A DNA stretch of 32,681 nt, from positions 1 to 32,681 of IMG/VR virus record IMGVR_UViG_3300031758_000316. One strand, 5' to 3'. Both the position numbers and the translations under genes were made by a program. This stretch comes from a virus. Shown in pieces: positions 16,142 to 23,789 of the stretch. Position 1 is the first letter of the stretch. Every line of letters begins with the position of its first letter. Below the pieces are notes generated by a model. That model did not search any database and had not been told where the DNA came from. It saw only the letters and a program-made list of their open reading frames with translations.

Positions 16142-17018
16142 CGAGTTTCTTGAGATCTTTGTTAGCATCATCGATAGTCTTCGATTCTTTCTTGAAGACT
16201 CCGAGAAGCTTGTTGATCGCTCCCTTGATGGCATTCTTGATCTTGTCAAAGATTGAAGCTTCTGCTACAACCACTTTATCGATGGAGAAGCTGTGCTTTA
16301 CCTGAGTGACTTTTTTGCTTGCTTCGAGAGCCTCTTCAAGAACTCTACGAGTTGCCGCATTTACTTTACCGAGAGCGTTTTCAAAAGCAGTCTTGTAGGA
16401 TGCATCTTTTCTCTCTCCACCGAAGCGGGAGACCTTGATCACGAACCCTTCAGTCTCAGCCAACTTATCGCCGACTTCTTTCATTCCATCAAGCATCGGC
16501 TTGACTTCTCCTTCGAACTGCTTGAATGCGAGCTTCTTTTCTTCAAGCTCGGCTTCCATTCTCTTAATCTCATTCTGGAGATCGTAGAATTCAGCGATGC
16601 TTGCTTTAACTCCTGGATCATCGATGAAAGCTTCAAAGACGAATTCTTCAAACATCTTTACTATTTTCATATCTTTCTTTGTTTTTAATCTTTTGCGAGA
16701 AGCCGGTACGTCTCCGGATCCTGTTCTTTGAGTAGGAAATGACGTGAGATCTCCTGGATCTCCTGAAAAAGAGACAGCTCCCATTCCATTGACATTAGAT
16801 GGAGTAGCCATCGACTCGTCCTTCTTCTTTACTTTGTTAGGCAAGCCTTTGTGTTTTGTGGCTGCAAAATCTTTCAGCTGCTTCTGGGTCATTCCCTGAG
16901 AGAGATCTTCTATCTCGTCTCTGTACTGGGGATTGATATCAGATGGATCAAGATCACCCTTTTTAAGAGCATAAGCTTGAGCCATGAGCCGTTGTTGTGC
17001 TATTGAACGTGCTGGCAT
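16137..17018 (-). CDS. DUF3008-like domain fused to capsid-targeting-leader protein
   Basis: A 293-residue ORF of two unlike parts. Residues 1-65 (MPARSIAQQRLMAQAYALKK and the TKHKGLP motif) match the small DUF3008 phage/bacterial family, normally a separate protein of about 60-70 residues. Residues 70-116 look like linker. M117 then starts MKIVKMFEEFVFEAF, a capsid-targeting-type leader with V-F-E129 before A130. The last 160 residues are helical and coiled-coil-like, ending with a basic segment (AIKGAINKLLGVFKKE). The internal ATG (16668-16670) is preceded by an A-rich stretch like true gene starts here. One fused protein, or a nested second start giving a 177-residue internal protein, are both possible. 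Confidence 0.75.
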   Translation of the reverse strand: MPARSIAQQRLMAQAYALKKGDLDPSDINPQYRDEIEDLSQGMTQKQLKDFAATKHKGLPNKVKKKDESMATPSNVNGMGAVSFSGDPGDLTSFPTQRTGSGDVPASRKRLKTKKDMKIVKMFEEFVFEAFIDDPGVKASIAEFYDLQNEIKRMEAELEEKKLAFKQFEGEVKPMLDGMKEVGDKLAETEGFVIKVSRFGGERKDASYKTAFENALGKVNAATRRVLEEALEASKKVTQVKHSFSIDKVVVAEASIFDKIKNAIKGAINKLLGVFKKESKTIDDANKDLKKLV

Positions 17019-17030
17019 CTTTGCTTTTTG

Positions 17031-18170
17031 TTATCTTTTAACTTGAATTTCATCATCTAAAATGATGCTGTAATCTTCGACAAAAGCTTCAATGTCTTCT
17101 TTAGATCCTACGATAGAAAAACCTGATGAAGTTCTATCTTCAACATCTAAATTATAGTCTTTTTTAATTTCTTTATCAGATCCTCCCGGTTTTCTTCTAT
17201 CGTCTATGTATGCAATATATTTTTCATCGTTCTTTTCACGAAGAGGACCAGAACCGCCTGCGCCTAGTGCAAGTTCAGTGTTCTTCTTTAACCATGCTAG
17301 AGCTTTGCCAGCTGAATACTTGAGCATCTTCTTGAAAGTAGTGGCCACGTCTTCAATGTTCCCACCTGGCTTAGCCTGGTAGCCGTAGACTTTACCGTTG
17401 ATGCTCACATAGAAAAAGTCTTTAGTGAGATCGAGTGGATCGACGATGAGGTTTTCTTCTAAGCCGAATTCTTCGTAAATTTCAAGAACTTCGGATTCGT
17501 TGAGGGCGCTCATGATCACATGGCCGCTCTTAGTCAAAGAATAGTATTTTATACCGTCCTCTTCTTCAACTTTGAAAAAGTGAGAGTTACGGCTGATCCA
17601 CTTCGTAGGAGCTCCAGCCTTAGAGACTGCATCCATGAAATCCTGTTCTGCGACTCTGCCGTTTCTTAAGATTTCGAGAACCTTATTACGAACTGGAGCG
17701 TTAGCATAAACGTGGTTGAGGGCGATGCGGCCTTCGTGGAGATTTTCATTTTCTCCGTCTTGAGCCATGTGGGCAGCTTCATCGTATAGAGAAGTTGGTA
17801 GATCATATCCAGCTTTCTTGGCAGCCGCATGAGCTTTATTATAATCGTTCGGTAATGCGCCGCCGAAAAAATCTAACACCGAGAAGGCGTCTGGAAATTT
17901 CTTGGCTTCATTGATGAACTGTTCGAAGAGTTTTAAGTGCTTCATTATGCTATGTGTTTTTAGATTCATTGGTGAATTGCTCTCGCCTACGAAGAAGTCT
18001 GCTTCTTTACCGTTGAGAGTCTTCCCGTCTTCCCAGGTGAGACCGATCATGTGGCCGTTAGCTGCTTTGATCATGTAATCGCCTTTCGCCTTGACTACTT
18101 GGTAACCTTTGTTGCTCCAGTAGACCTTTTTGCCAGCGTCTACAGCTGCTTTTATTTCCTGAGCGTTCAT
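17031..18170 (-). CDS. Small phage domain fused to capsid-targeting-leader protein
   Basis: A 379-residue ORF. Residues 1-63 (MNAQEIKAAVDAGKKVYW, IGLTWEDGKTLNGKEADFF) resemble a small stand-alone phage protein seen in many genomes, of unknown function. M76 then starts MKHLKLFEQFINEAKKF, a textbook member of the leader family with I-N-E88 before A89, the T4 gp21-type site. The rest is soluble and partly helical with no motif I know. The internal ATG (17943-17945) follows an A-rich stretch (ATCTAAAAACACATAGCATA). The ORF overlaps the upstream ligase-like gene by 4 nt (ATGA). As with its neighbour at 16137-17018, either a true fusion or internal initiation is possible. Confidence 0.78.
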   Translation of the reverse strand: MNAQEIKAAVDAGKKVYWSNKGYQVVKAKGDYMIKAANGHMIGLTWEDGKTLNGKEADFFVGESNSPMNLKTHSIMKHLKLFEQFINEAKKFPDAFSVLDFFGGALPNDYNKAHAAAKKAGYDLPTSLYDEAAHMAQDGENENLHEGRIALNHVYANAPVRNKVLEILRNGRVAEQDFMDAVSKAGAPTKWISRNSHFFKVEEEDGIKYYSLTKSGHVIMSALNESEVLEIYEEFGLEENLIVDPLDLTKDFFYVSINGKVYGYQAKPGGNIEDVATTFKKMLKYSAGKALAWLKKNTELALGAGGSGPLREKNDEKYIAYIDDRRKPGGSDKEIKKDYNLDVEDRTSSGFSIVGSKEDIEAFVEDYSIILDDEIQVKR

Positions 18171-19456
18171 TTAAGCTCTATTTTTATTTCTTCTGATATG
18201 AGAGACTTATCGACTTCTTCGATGAAAATGCCTTCCATGACACGCTTATCGTTCAGATAGTCTCCGAAAGTCTTAAACCCTGAAGCTTCTTTTTGATGAG
18301 TGATCTCCTTGATCTTATTTATCAACTTGTTAAGGTCTTGGATGACCAGCGGTGTGAGAACATCGTTAGATCTCTCGGGGTCTCTCTTCTTCCTAAGACA
18401 GTTGAGGAAGATCTGGAAAATCTTTTCGTTGTTACCAGATTTTTCGATGATCTCTCGAGTCTTTTCGTTTGGAATCATCTCTACGTTCAGAGAATGTTCA
18501 GCATTCTTGGCAAAATCCCGAGTCTCGAAATTCAAACCTTGTAGGTCTGATTCTCTCTTCTCCATGTAATCGTTGTAGATGGAGCAGACGAGAGTGAGAT
18601 ACTTTTCGTCTGGAAATTCTCCTAGAGCCATTTCAGACTTGATGCCGTGAGTCTCTAAAAACTCTAACAAGTCTAAGAGGAGTATCGATACTGAATCGGT
18701 GGATCTACGTTTGCTCGCCTCTTTTTTGTAGAGAGACTTCATGTAGGGGTCGACTATCTTGGCAGTGACTATTGATTCTCCACCAGGCTTTACGAACTTG
18801 AAGATGAGAGAATCGAAGACTGTCTCATCATCACCGGCCAGAAGAGGACGATATGTGTAATAGCCTTTGGGATCTAATATGCTGAAGAGATATCTGAAAA
18901 AAGAATCGGTACCGATTATTTCCTCCAGCTCGTCTTTAGGAACCGCTAGAAATTCAAGGATCTTTTTCTTTCTTTCATCGTCTAATTTTCCAGCGAAGAG
19001 CGGAGGATTCTCAGAGACTCCTAAGCGATGAGCCCAGTCAGAGAGTACTCGTGGATCTTCCACTGTCTTTAGAGTTCTCGTATTTTGAGGATTCTTGATC
19101 ATGATCCTGCTGAGGATCAAACCTGATGGAGGAACTTTGCCATAGATGGAAGTCTCACCAGGAAAATAGTCGAAGCCGAAGAGCCAGTCTTCAGGCATTT
19201 TGAGCTTCACGTCCATCGGAAGATCTTCGAAGTGTTTGATGCCTTTCTCGTAAAAGAGGGCAAGAGTACGATCGATGAGATTGATCTTTTCTTCACCTTT
19301 CTTAAAATAACACAGAGAAGAACCTTCTCTCATGACATAGAAGTCTGAGGCGTTGATCTTCTCAGAGACTATCACATAAGAATCGAAGAGGTCCTGTAGA
19401 AAAGTCTGGCCTCTTTCTCGGTAAAGCTTGTCGAGCTCTGGTATGTTCCCTATCAT
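18167..19456 (-). CDS. Nucleotidyltransferase/RNA-ligase-like protein
   Basis: A 429-residue protein. The segment V-S-E-K33-I-N-A-S-D-F resembles motif I of Rnl2-type RNA ligases (EKIHGTNF in T4 Rnl2), where the Lys is the AMP-accepting residue. Here the G is A and the N is D. Possible motif III (WLFGFDYFP) and motifs IV-V (GGESIVTAKIVDPYMKSLY) follow in the right order. The C-terminal 180 residues are helical and unlike the Rnl2 C-domain. If active it would seal or cap RNA or DNA ends. The changes in motif I and the unusual C-terminus mean a non-ligase nucleotidyltransferase or an inactive relative is also possible. It is coupled to the glycosylase upstream (5-nt gap) and the fused leader protein downstream. 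Confidence 0.45.
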   Translation of the reverse strand: MIGNIPELDKLYRERGQTFLQDLFDSYVIVSEKINASDFYVMREGSSLCYFKKGEEKINLIDRTLALFYEKGIKHFEDLPMDVKLKMPEDWLFGFDYFPGETSIYGKVPPSGLILSRIMIKNPQNTRTLKTVEDPRVLSDWAHRLGVSENPPLFAGKLDDERKKKILEFLAVPKDELEEIIGTDSFFRYLFSILDPKGYYTYRPLLAGDDETVFDSLIFKFVKPGGESIVTAKIVDPYMKSLYKKEASKRRSTDSVSILLLDLLEFLETHGIKSEMALGEFPDEKYLTLVCSIYNDYMEKRESDLQGLNFETRDFAKNAEHSLNVEMIPNEKTREIIEKSGNNEKIFQIFLNCLRKKRDPERSNDVLTPLVIQDLNKLINKIKEITHQKEASGFKTFGDYLNDKRVMEGIFIEEVDKSLISEEIKIELK

Positions 19457-19461
19457 ATCTT

Positions 19462-19842
19462 TTATTTATTCAAGCTCCTCAGATAGCCGATGAGTTCTTT
19501 GTCAGTAGGCTGGATCTCGTAATTGTTCTTCTGAAAGATCTCCCAAGAGTCTTGAGCGTATTGGCCGATGCCGTGGAGCTCTATGGGTTCTTTCCAATCT
19601 TTCTCTGTCCATTCTCGACTGAATTTAATAAGAGTACGAGCTCTCCTGTTATAGAGCCCTAGAGGTTTTATTACTCTAGCGATCTCTTCTGGATCGGCTG
19701 AAGCCATTTCTATGGGATCAGGCCAGAAAGAAAAGAGATCTTCTCTTACGCTGTCGACCTGGGTTCTCGTCGTCTGGTTCAAAAGGATACATCCTACTAG
19801 CATTTTCCACGGATCGTGCAGATATATCTCCTGAAGCATCAT
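19462..19842 (-). CDS. MBD4-like HhH-GPD DNA glycosylase
   Basis: A 126-residue protein from the ATG at 19840-19842 (a TTG two codons earlier is the longest frame). It closely follows the catalytic domain of vertebrate MBD4: DPWKMLVGCILLNQT (10-24), KPLGLYNRRARTLIKFS (59-75), and PIELHGIGQYAQDSWEIF (86-103). The last block contains the helix-hairpin-helix and the catalytic aspartate D98. MBD4-type enzymes remove T or U, and deaminated or oxidised 5-methyl/hydroxymethylcytosine products, opposite G. In a phage this suggests repair of deamination or handling of modified bases; that is inference. It is shorter than Nth/MutY enzymes and has no Fe-S cluster cysteines. It lies directly downstream of the 2-oxoglutarate dioxygenase gene, transcribed in the same direction. 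Confidence 0.82.
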   Translation of the reverse strand: MMLQEIYLHDPWKMLVGCILLNQTTRTQVDSVREDLFSFWPDPIEMASADPEEIARVIKPLGLYNRRARTLIKFSREWTEKDWKEPIELHGIGQYAQDSWEIFQKNNYEIQPTDKELIGYLRSLNK

Positions 19843-19881
19843 AGACAAATCTAGTAAAAAAGATCCACTTTAGAAACTGTT

Positions 19882-20592
19882 TTAGCTGAACCAGCCAGTG
19901 AATGAAAGCCTTTTAGCGTAAGAAGGTGCATTCACATGAGAGACGAAGTGATCAGTGCCCGCAGATGTTGAGAGATCGAAAAGTATCAGAGAATTGTATC
20001 GAGGAGAGATGACTTTTTCTACACCGTTAGGATCTCCCTGCTTTAGAAAATGAAGCATTCCTCCCCATTCCGGACGCCAGCCTCGAGAAATGTTATAGAC
20101 AAAGCCCATCTGGCCGTTAGGACCATCGCTGTGAGTCGAAAGGAAGTCTCCGATGCTATACCAAGAAGCGAAAAGCTCGTTGCTGCTGGAGACTGGAATG
20201 TCAGTGATCTGAGTAATGAATTGGTGGACTTCCGAAGTAGCTAAGTAGCTCCTAAGCTCACACTCTACACAGTTACAGCCTTCAACGTGATCGTTGAGAG
20301 TTCTTCGAAAAATGTAAGAGAATTGAGAATTTGCAAAAGCCTTACGAGCTGCAGATTCTTTCTCAGCAATGAGATCAGCGTTGTCTTCGGAATAGTAGCA
20401 GTTATGCATTTTATTCTCTCCGTCAGGAGAGGGTCGAGTGCTCACTGACCACCACCATTGGGGCATTCCCTCGTTGAAGTGGTTGAAGATTCTATCAGCT
20501 TGTTCAGGTACGAGAAAATTATCGATGATGACAGAACCGTCTCTTAGAAATTCGTATTTGAGTTTTCTCTTGTTAAGATCCTTGTTTAGCAT
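19882..20592 (-). CDS. 2-oxoglutarate/Fe(II)-dependent dioxygenase (prolyl-hydroxylase-like)
   Basis: A 236-residue protein with the double-stranded beta-helix signature. H154-S-D156 and H219 are the iron ligands, and R228 is the 2-oxoglutarate-binding residue (KRLSFTGWF). The spacing and the GGMLHFL segment fit the prolyl-4-hydroxylase-like group often found in T4-like marine phages. An unusual cysteine cluster, C106-N-C108-V-E-C111, lies before the core and may bind a metal. Substrate is unknown: protein prolines, or a nucleic-acid base given the adjacent glycosylase. The start lies 3 nt after a T run of the upstream terminator, while a promoter sits within that hairpin (20623-20653). Expression from the promoter alone would lack the hairpin. 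Confidence 0.85.
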   Translation of the reverse strand: MLNKDLNKRKLKYEFLRDGSVIIDNFLVPEQADRIFNHFNEGMPQWWWSVSTRPSPDGENKMHNCYYSEDNADLIAEKESAARKAFANSQFSYIFRRTLNDHVEGCNCVECELRSYLATSEVHQFITQITDIPVSSSNELFASWYSIGDFLSTHSDGPNGQMGFVYNISRGWRPEWGGMLHFLKQGDPNGVEKVISPRYNSLILFDLSTSAGTDHFVSHVNAPSYAKRLSFTGWFS

Positions 20593-20594
20593 AT

Positions 20595-20625
20595 AAAAAA
20601 GGGAGAAGCTTTAGCCCCTCCCTTT
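20595..20625 (-). terminator. Intrinsic terminator after targeting-leader gene pair
   Basis: An 8-bp stem, 20598-20605 with 20618-20625 (AAAGGGAG/CTCCCTTT), with a 12-nt loop and six T on the minus strand (20595-20600). It follows the stop at 20656 and abuts the dioxygenase start, so it may also hide that start codon in readthrough mRNA. Confidence 0.75.
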
Positions 20626-20653
20626 ATAGATTTATGTAAATTAAAAGTTTCAA
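20623..20653 (-). promoter_or_regulatory. Promoter for dioxygenase/glycosylase, TGAAAC class
   Basis: TTGAAA (20648-20653), 19 bp, TATAAA (20623-20628) on the minus strand. The -10 box overlaps one arm of the terminator, so a transcript from here would begin inside the hairpin and escape it. Confidence 0.5.
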
Positions 20654-20655
20654 CT

Positions 20656-21318
20656 CTATCGATCGAGAGTATTACTTGAATTGAGAAAATTCATTAGAAT
20701 AAAATCTCTATCAAGAATAGGCGGAACAACAGCAGTTTTTAAAAATCCTGGATCAATTCGACCCTCAATCATGCCTGCCCAACTCGATGCTGTGCGCCAT
20801 CTCTGTTCATTTCTCTTTCTCGGCGCAAGATAATAGTAGGTAGGTTTGATCCACGCCATGAAAAGTTTCACAGGATCTTTTTGATCAAAATCCATGAATG
20901 CTTCAGAATATGATGGAAAAAACTCTCCTTTAGGATCTACCTCAAATTCTACTGTAAATTTTGCATCATCCGGAAATTTTACTGCTTTGAGAACTTTTTC
21001 AAATTCTTGGTAAGCTTTTTTAGAATCAGCATTAAAGGCTTTTACTGCATTTTCAAGATCTTTTTCGATCTTTTTCTTGTCGATTGAAAGGGTCGGATCA
21101 ACTATCAAAGCTTTTCGAAGAGAAGTTATGTTACGGAACTTTTCGATGATCTCTAATCTCCGATTCCTAAGACTTGTTAAATCTATGCGAAAATTAGGCA
21201 CTTCTACACCCGCTGCCTCCAAATCATAAGAGCCAAAACGATCTCCGGTAGGATTTACTTTCATAGCCTCATTAATTCTAAGGTCTATGAACTGTTCGAA
21301 TAATTTTACGTGCTTCAC
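20656..21318 (-). CDS. Candidate internal head protein with capsid-targeting-like leader
   Basis: A 220-residue protein of unknown function. It begins MKHVKLFEQFIDLRINEAMK: the leader consensus, then I-N-E17 before A18, matching the T4 gp21 protease site. The predicted mature protein (about 203 residues) is basic, with a helical first half (residues 45-110) and a beta-containing second half with several aromatics (FFPSYSEAF, PTYYYLAPRKR). There is no signal peptide or membrane segment. It follows the acidic leader protein by 20 nt in a two-gene unit that starts at the late-type element 22253-22265 and ends at the terminator 20595-20625. Packaging is inferred from the leader only. Confidence 0.78.
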   Translation of the reverse strand: MKHVKLFEQFIDLRINEAMKVNPTGDRFGSYDLEAAGVEVPNFRIDLTSLRNRRLEIIEKFRNITSLRKALIVDPTLSIDKKKIEKDLENAVKAFNADSKKAYQEFEKVLKAVKFPDDAKFTVEFEVDPKGEFFPSYSEAFMDFDQKDPVKLFMAWIKPTYYYLAPRKRNEQRWRTASSWAGMIEGRIDPGFLKTAVVPPILDRDFILMNFLNSSNTLDR

Positions 21319-21338
21319 TGTTCTGATTTTATTTTAGT

Positions 21339-22226
21339 TTAGTATGAGCGAGGTAGCCCTAATTCATCTGTCATTTCTTGCCATCTAAATTCGTCTATAA
21401 CTTCCTTTGCTTTCATACCATTCATTTCTCCCCATTCTGATATGTAATCAAAAAGTGCTTCAGGGGTAAATTCATCTTCGTCAAATTTACGATTGTCTTG
21501 GTAATCGTCGATGATTTCTCTAGACATGTCTTCTGCAAAATCTTTTAATTTCTTAATGTCAGATGAAGAATAATATCCCTCATTAACGTTGCCTTCATTA
21601 ACAGACATCTTCTTCACAAAAGAATCGAAGTCCATAACCGCTTTCTCAGGCTTACCGTCTTCTACTTTCTTTTTCTCAATTTCCTTAGCAGTGTCCTCAT
21701 CCGGTACAAGTTCTGCAGCTTTACCAGCTTCTGGATCTTCTTTAGCATCTGCAGCAGGAGTTACTTCTTCCGGTTGTTTTTCTACGTCACCTTCAGCTTT
21801 TTCAGGTTCGCCTTGTTTTACTTTTTCTTTCTCGATGTCTTCGGCTTCGTCTTCTTCGATTTCTTCAGCGCCTTTTTCTTTTTCTTTGCTTTCGTTAGAA
21901 GCGACATCGTCGATGATTTCCTCTTCTTCTTTCTCCTCTTCGGCTTCGCCTTCCTCTTCTTTTACTGGAGCATCTCCGCCTTCTTTGTCAACGAGCTCTT
22001 CGCCTTTAGCAGTCTGGCCTTCGCCTTTCTTATAGAAGTCTCCGATCTCATTGAAGAACTCTTTCTTCTTATCGTCATCGAGTTCACCTGGAGAACTCAC
22101 TCCGTATTTTTTAAGGAGTGACATAAAAACTTCGCCGTATTCTTTTTGAAGATCAGCTTCTTTGATCGCTTGTGTAGACTCAGCTTTCTTAGTTTGAAAG
22201 TCTGTAAATTTTTGAATTGGTTGCAT
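21339..22226 (-). CDS. Highly acidic protein with capsid-targeting-like leader (scaffold/core-like)
   Basis: A 295-residue protein in three parts. Residues 1-23 are a leader (MQPIQKFTDF) ending I-K-E23 before A24. Residues 65-197 are an extremely Glu-rich, low-complexity region with a 14-residue repeat (131-144 and 183-196, IEKxKVxxGxPEKA). The C-terminal 80 residues are folded-looking. At the junction, M198-DFDSFVKKMSVNEG resembles a second leader, with V-N-E211 before G212 and again V-N-E216 before G217. Cutting at these sites would release the acidic middle, as happens to T4 prohead core proteins (gp22, gp67). Function as a core/scaffold or packaged acidic protein is inferred. The antisense Ser-rich frame here is a composition artefact. 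Confidence 0.75.
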   Translation of the reverse strand: MQPIQKFTDFQTKKAESTQAIKEADLQKEYGEVFMSLLKKYGVSSPGELDDDKKKEFFNEIGDFYKKGEGQTAKGEELVDKEGGDAPVKEEEGEAEEEKEEEEIIDDVASNESKEKEKGAEEIEEDEAEDIEKEKVKQGEPEKAEGDVEKQPEEVTPAADAKEDPEAGKAAELVPDEDTAKEIEKKKVEDGKPEKAVMDFDSFVKKMSVNEGNVNEGYYSSSDIKKLKDFAEDMSREIIDDYQDNRKFDEDEFTPEALFDYISEWGEMNGMKAKEVIDEFRWQEMTDELGLPRSY

Positions 22227-22252
22227 GTCTGTTTTTTTAATTTTTGGACAAT

Positions 22253-22265
22253 TTGTTCTATATAT
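22253..22265 (-). promoter_or_regulatory. Late-type promoter element ATATATAGAACAA
   Basis: A 13-bp element on the minus strand, identical to 13213-13225. It ends 26 nt before the ATG at 22226 and 3 nt after the uvsW stop. No TGAAAC box is present at 18 bp. Confidence 0.5.
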
Positions 22266-22267
22266 CT

Positions 22268-23776
22268 TTAGAATTTTACGTTCTTAATCGTATACGGGAA
22301 CTTCTGTTCTAGATAGATGTCTCTACGGGCCTCACCGTGGCGATAAAGGTAATTCTTATAGACCCTGCTGTCTGCGGTGTATCTCATGTCATCTACGAAA
22401 TCCACGATGTTTAGCATGTTCTTGCTCTCATGTTTTCTAAGACCACGACCGATTGATTGTCTGATGATGACTTCAGACTTAAAGCTCTCCGTGAGGAAGA
22501 TATTGTGGATCCTCTTGACCGAAATACCGGTCGAAAAGGTACCGTAACTAGCCACGAGGATCACGTTGTCTTTGTTCTCCATCTTTTTCTTATAGACTTC
22601 TCGATAGTCTTTATCAGTGCCTCCATCGACATAATAGACTTCCTTTCCAGGAATCTGCCGCAGAGAGTTGTAAAGAGCCTCTCCCTGTTCAATTCTGTAG
22701 AAGAGGACCAAGCTATTATGATTGGTCTTGGCTATGACATCGAGAATGAACTTTCTCCTCTTCTCGGAAGATATTACGAAGTTCTGTTCTAGATTGAAGA
22801 GGTTCTTTCGATCTTCGGGGGTTCGAGATAGAAAATAGAAGCTCTCTTTCTGCTCCTCTGAAGCATAATCCATTTCAATGATCATCACTTTACAAGGAGA
22901 GACGTGGCCCTGTTCTTGAAGGAAAGAAGCGCTGACGTTGGTGATCAGAGGTCCGGTGCAGGCCATGAGAGTAAGTCTATCAATAGTCCCTTTCTTGGGA
23001 ATAGTTCCTGACAAACCGAACCTGTAATCGCAGTGCCAACACTGATCGAGGATAGTCCTGATGGAAAGAGACTTGGCTTTATGAGTCTCATCGACCATCA
23101 CCACATCAAATTCAGCAAAATAATCTGCGGGCTTCTTCACCAGCGATTGGTAAGTCCCGACCACGATGTTAGAGCTCTTCTTGATCTTGGCTCCTGCGTA
23201 GATCTGCTGGACCTTCAGAGGAATTCTATCTTTGAGGTTGTATTCATCGAAATCTTCTGTGGCCTGGATGACCAGAGAGACGTTAGGTACGATAAAAAGG
23301 ATCCGCTTCTTTTTGAGGACTTCTAGCAGATAGGCCACGACCATAAAACTGATCAGGGTCTTACCTGCTGATGTGGCTAATTCAGCCAAGCATCTACGAT
23401 ATTTTAAGATTCTGAAAGCTGCTTGGATCTGATAGTCTCTCGGTTGGAACTTAGGGTGCTTGGCGAAGAAATCGGTAGCCCATTTGGTGAAATCTTCTTC
23501 TTTGATCTCCTCGTCGAAGATCTTCTTCACACCTTGCACCTTGATCTCGAAATTGTATTCTTGACCGATCTCCATGACTTCTTTCCAGAGTCCTGATGGG
23601 ATCTTATTTCCCTTAATGTAAGAAATGTAGCCGTCCCAGAGACGTTTTTTGACCAGCGGGTGGAACCTCCAGCCCTCAATTCTTTTGGTCAGAGAGAGAC
23701 GCATCTGCTCATATTCGAGTTCAGTGCATTCATCAATGATTAGAAATTTTTTATCTTCTGATAGTCTAATCTCCAT
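22268..23776 (-). CDS. uvsW: UvsW DNA/RNA helicase (SF2)
   Basis: A 502-residue superfamily 2 helicase. Motif I is T135-SAGKT140, motif II D229-ETH232, and motif III FGLSGT. Motif V/VI includes YGTFSTGISVKRIHN and QSIGRGLRKH. The N-terminal 100 residues form the small DNA-binding domain of T4 UvsW (503 residues), and the match in length is exact. UvsW drives branch migration, unwinds R-loops at origins and switches replication to the recombination-dependent mode. It follows uvsY by 13 nt at the end of the gp32-primase-uvsY unit. In T4, uvsW and uvsY are also neighbours. Confidence 0.94.
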   Translation of the reverse strand: MEIRLSEDKKFLIIDECTELEYEQMRLSLTKRIEGWRFHPLVKKRLWDGYISYIKGNKIPSGLWKEVMEIGQEYNFEIKVQGVKKIFDEEIKEEDFTKWATDFFAKHPKFQPRDYQIQAAFRILKYRRCLAELATSAGKTLISFMVVAYLLEVLKKKRILFIVPNVSLVIQATEDFDEYNLKDRIPLKVQQIYAGAKIKKSSNIVVGTYQSLVKKPADYFAEFDVVMVDETHKAKSLSIRTILDQCWHCDYRFGLSGTIPKKGTIDRLTLMACTGPLITNVSASFLQEQGHVSPCKVMIIEMDYASEEQKESFYFLSRTPEDRKNLFNLEQNFVISSEKRRKFILDVIAKTNHNSLVLFYRIEQGEALYNSLRQIPGKEVYYVDGGTDKDYREVYKKKMENKDNVILVASYGTFSTGISVKRIHNIFLTESFKSEVIIRQSIGRGLRKHESKNMLNIVDFVDDMRYTADSRVYKNYLYRHGEARRDIYLEQKFPYTIKNVKF

Positions 23777-23789
23777 TGTTCTTTATTTT

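Noticed and set aside
21589-22035. Long plus-strand frame, Ser/Pro/Phe-rich, 148 codons
   Set aside because: It is the exact antisense of the Glu-rich low-complexity part of the gene at 21339-22226; the composition alone keeps it open. All other plus-strand frames are likewise antisense to confident minus-strand genes.
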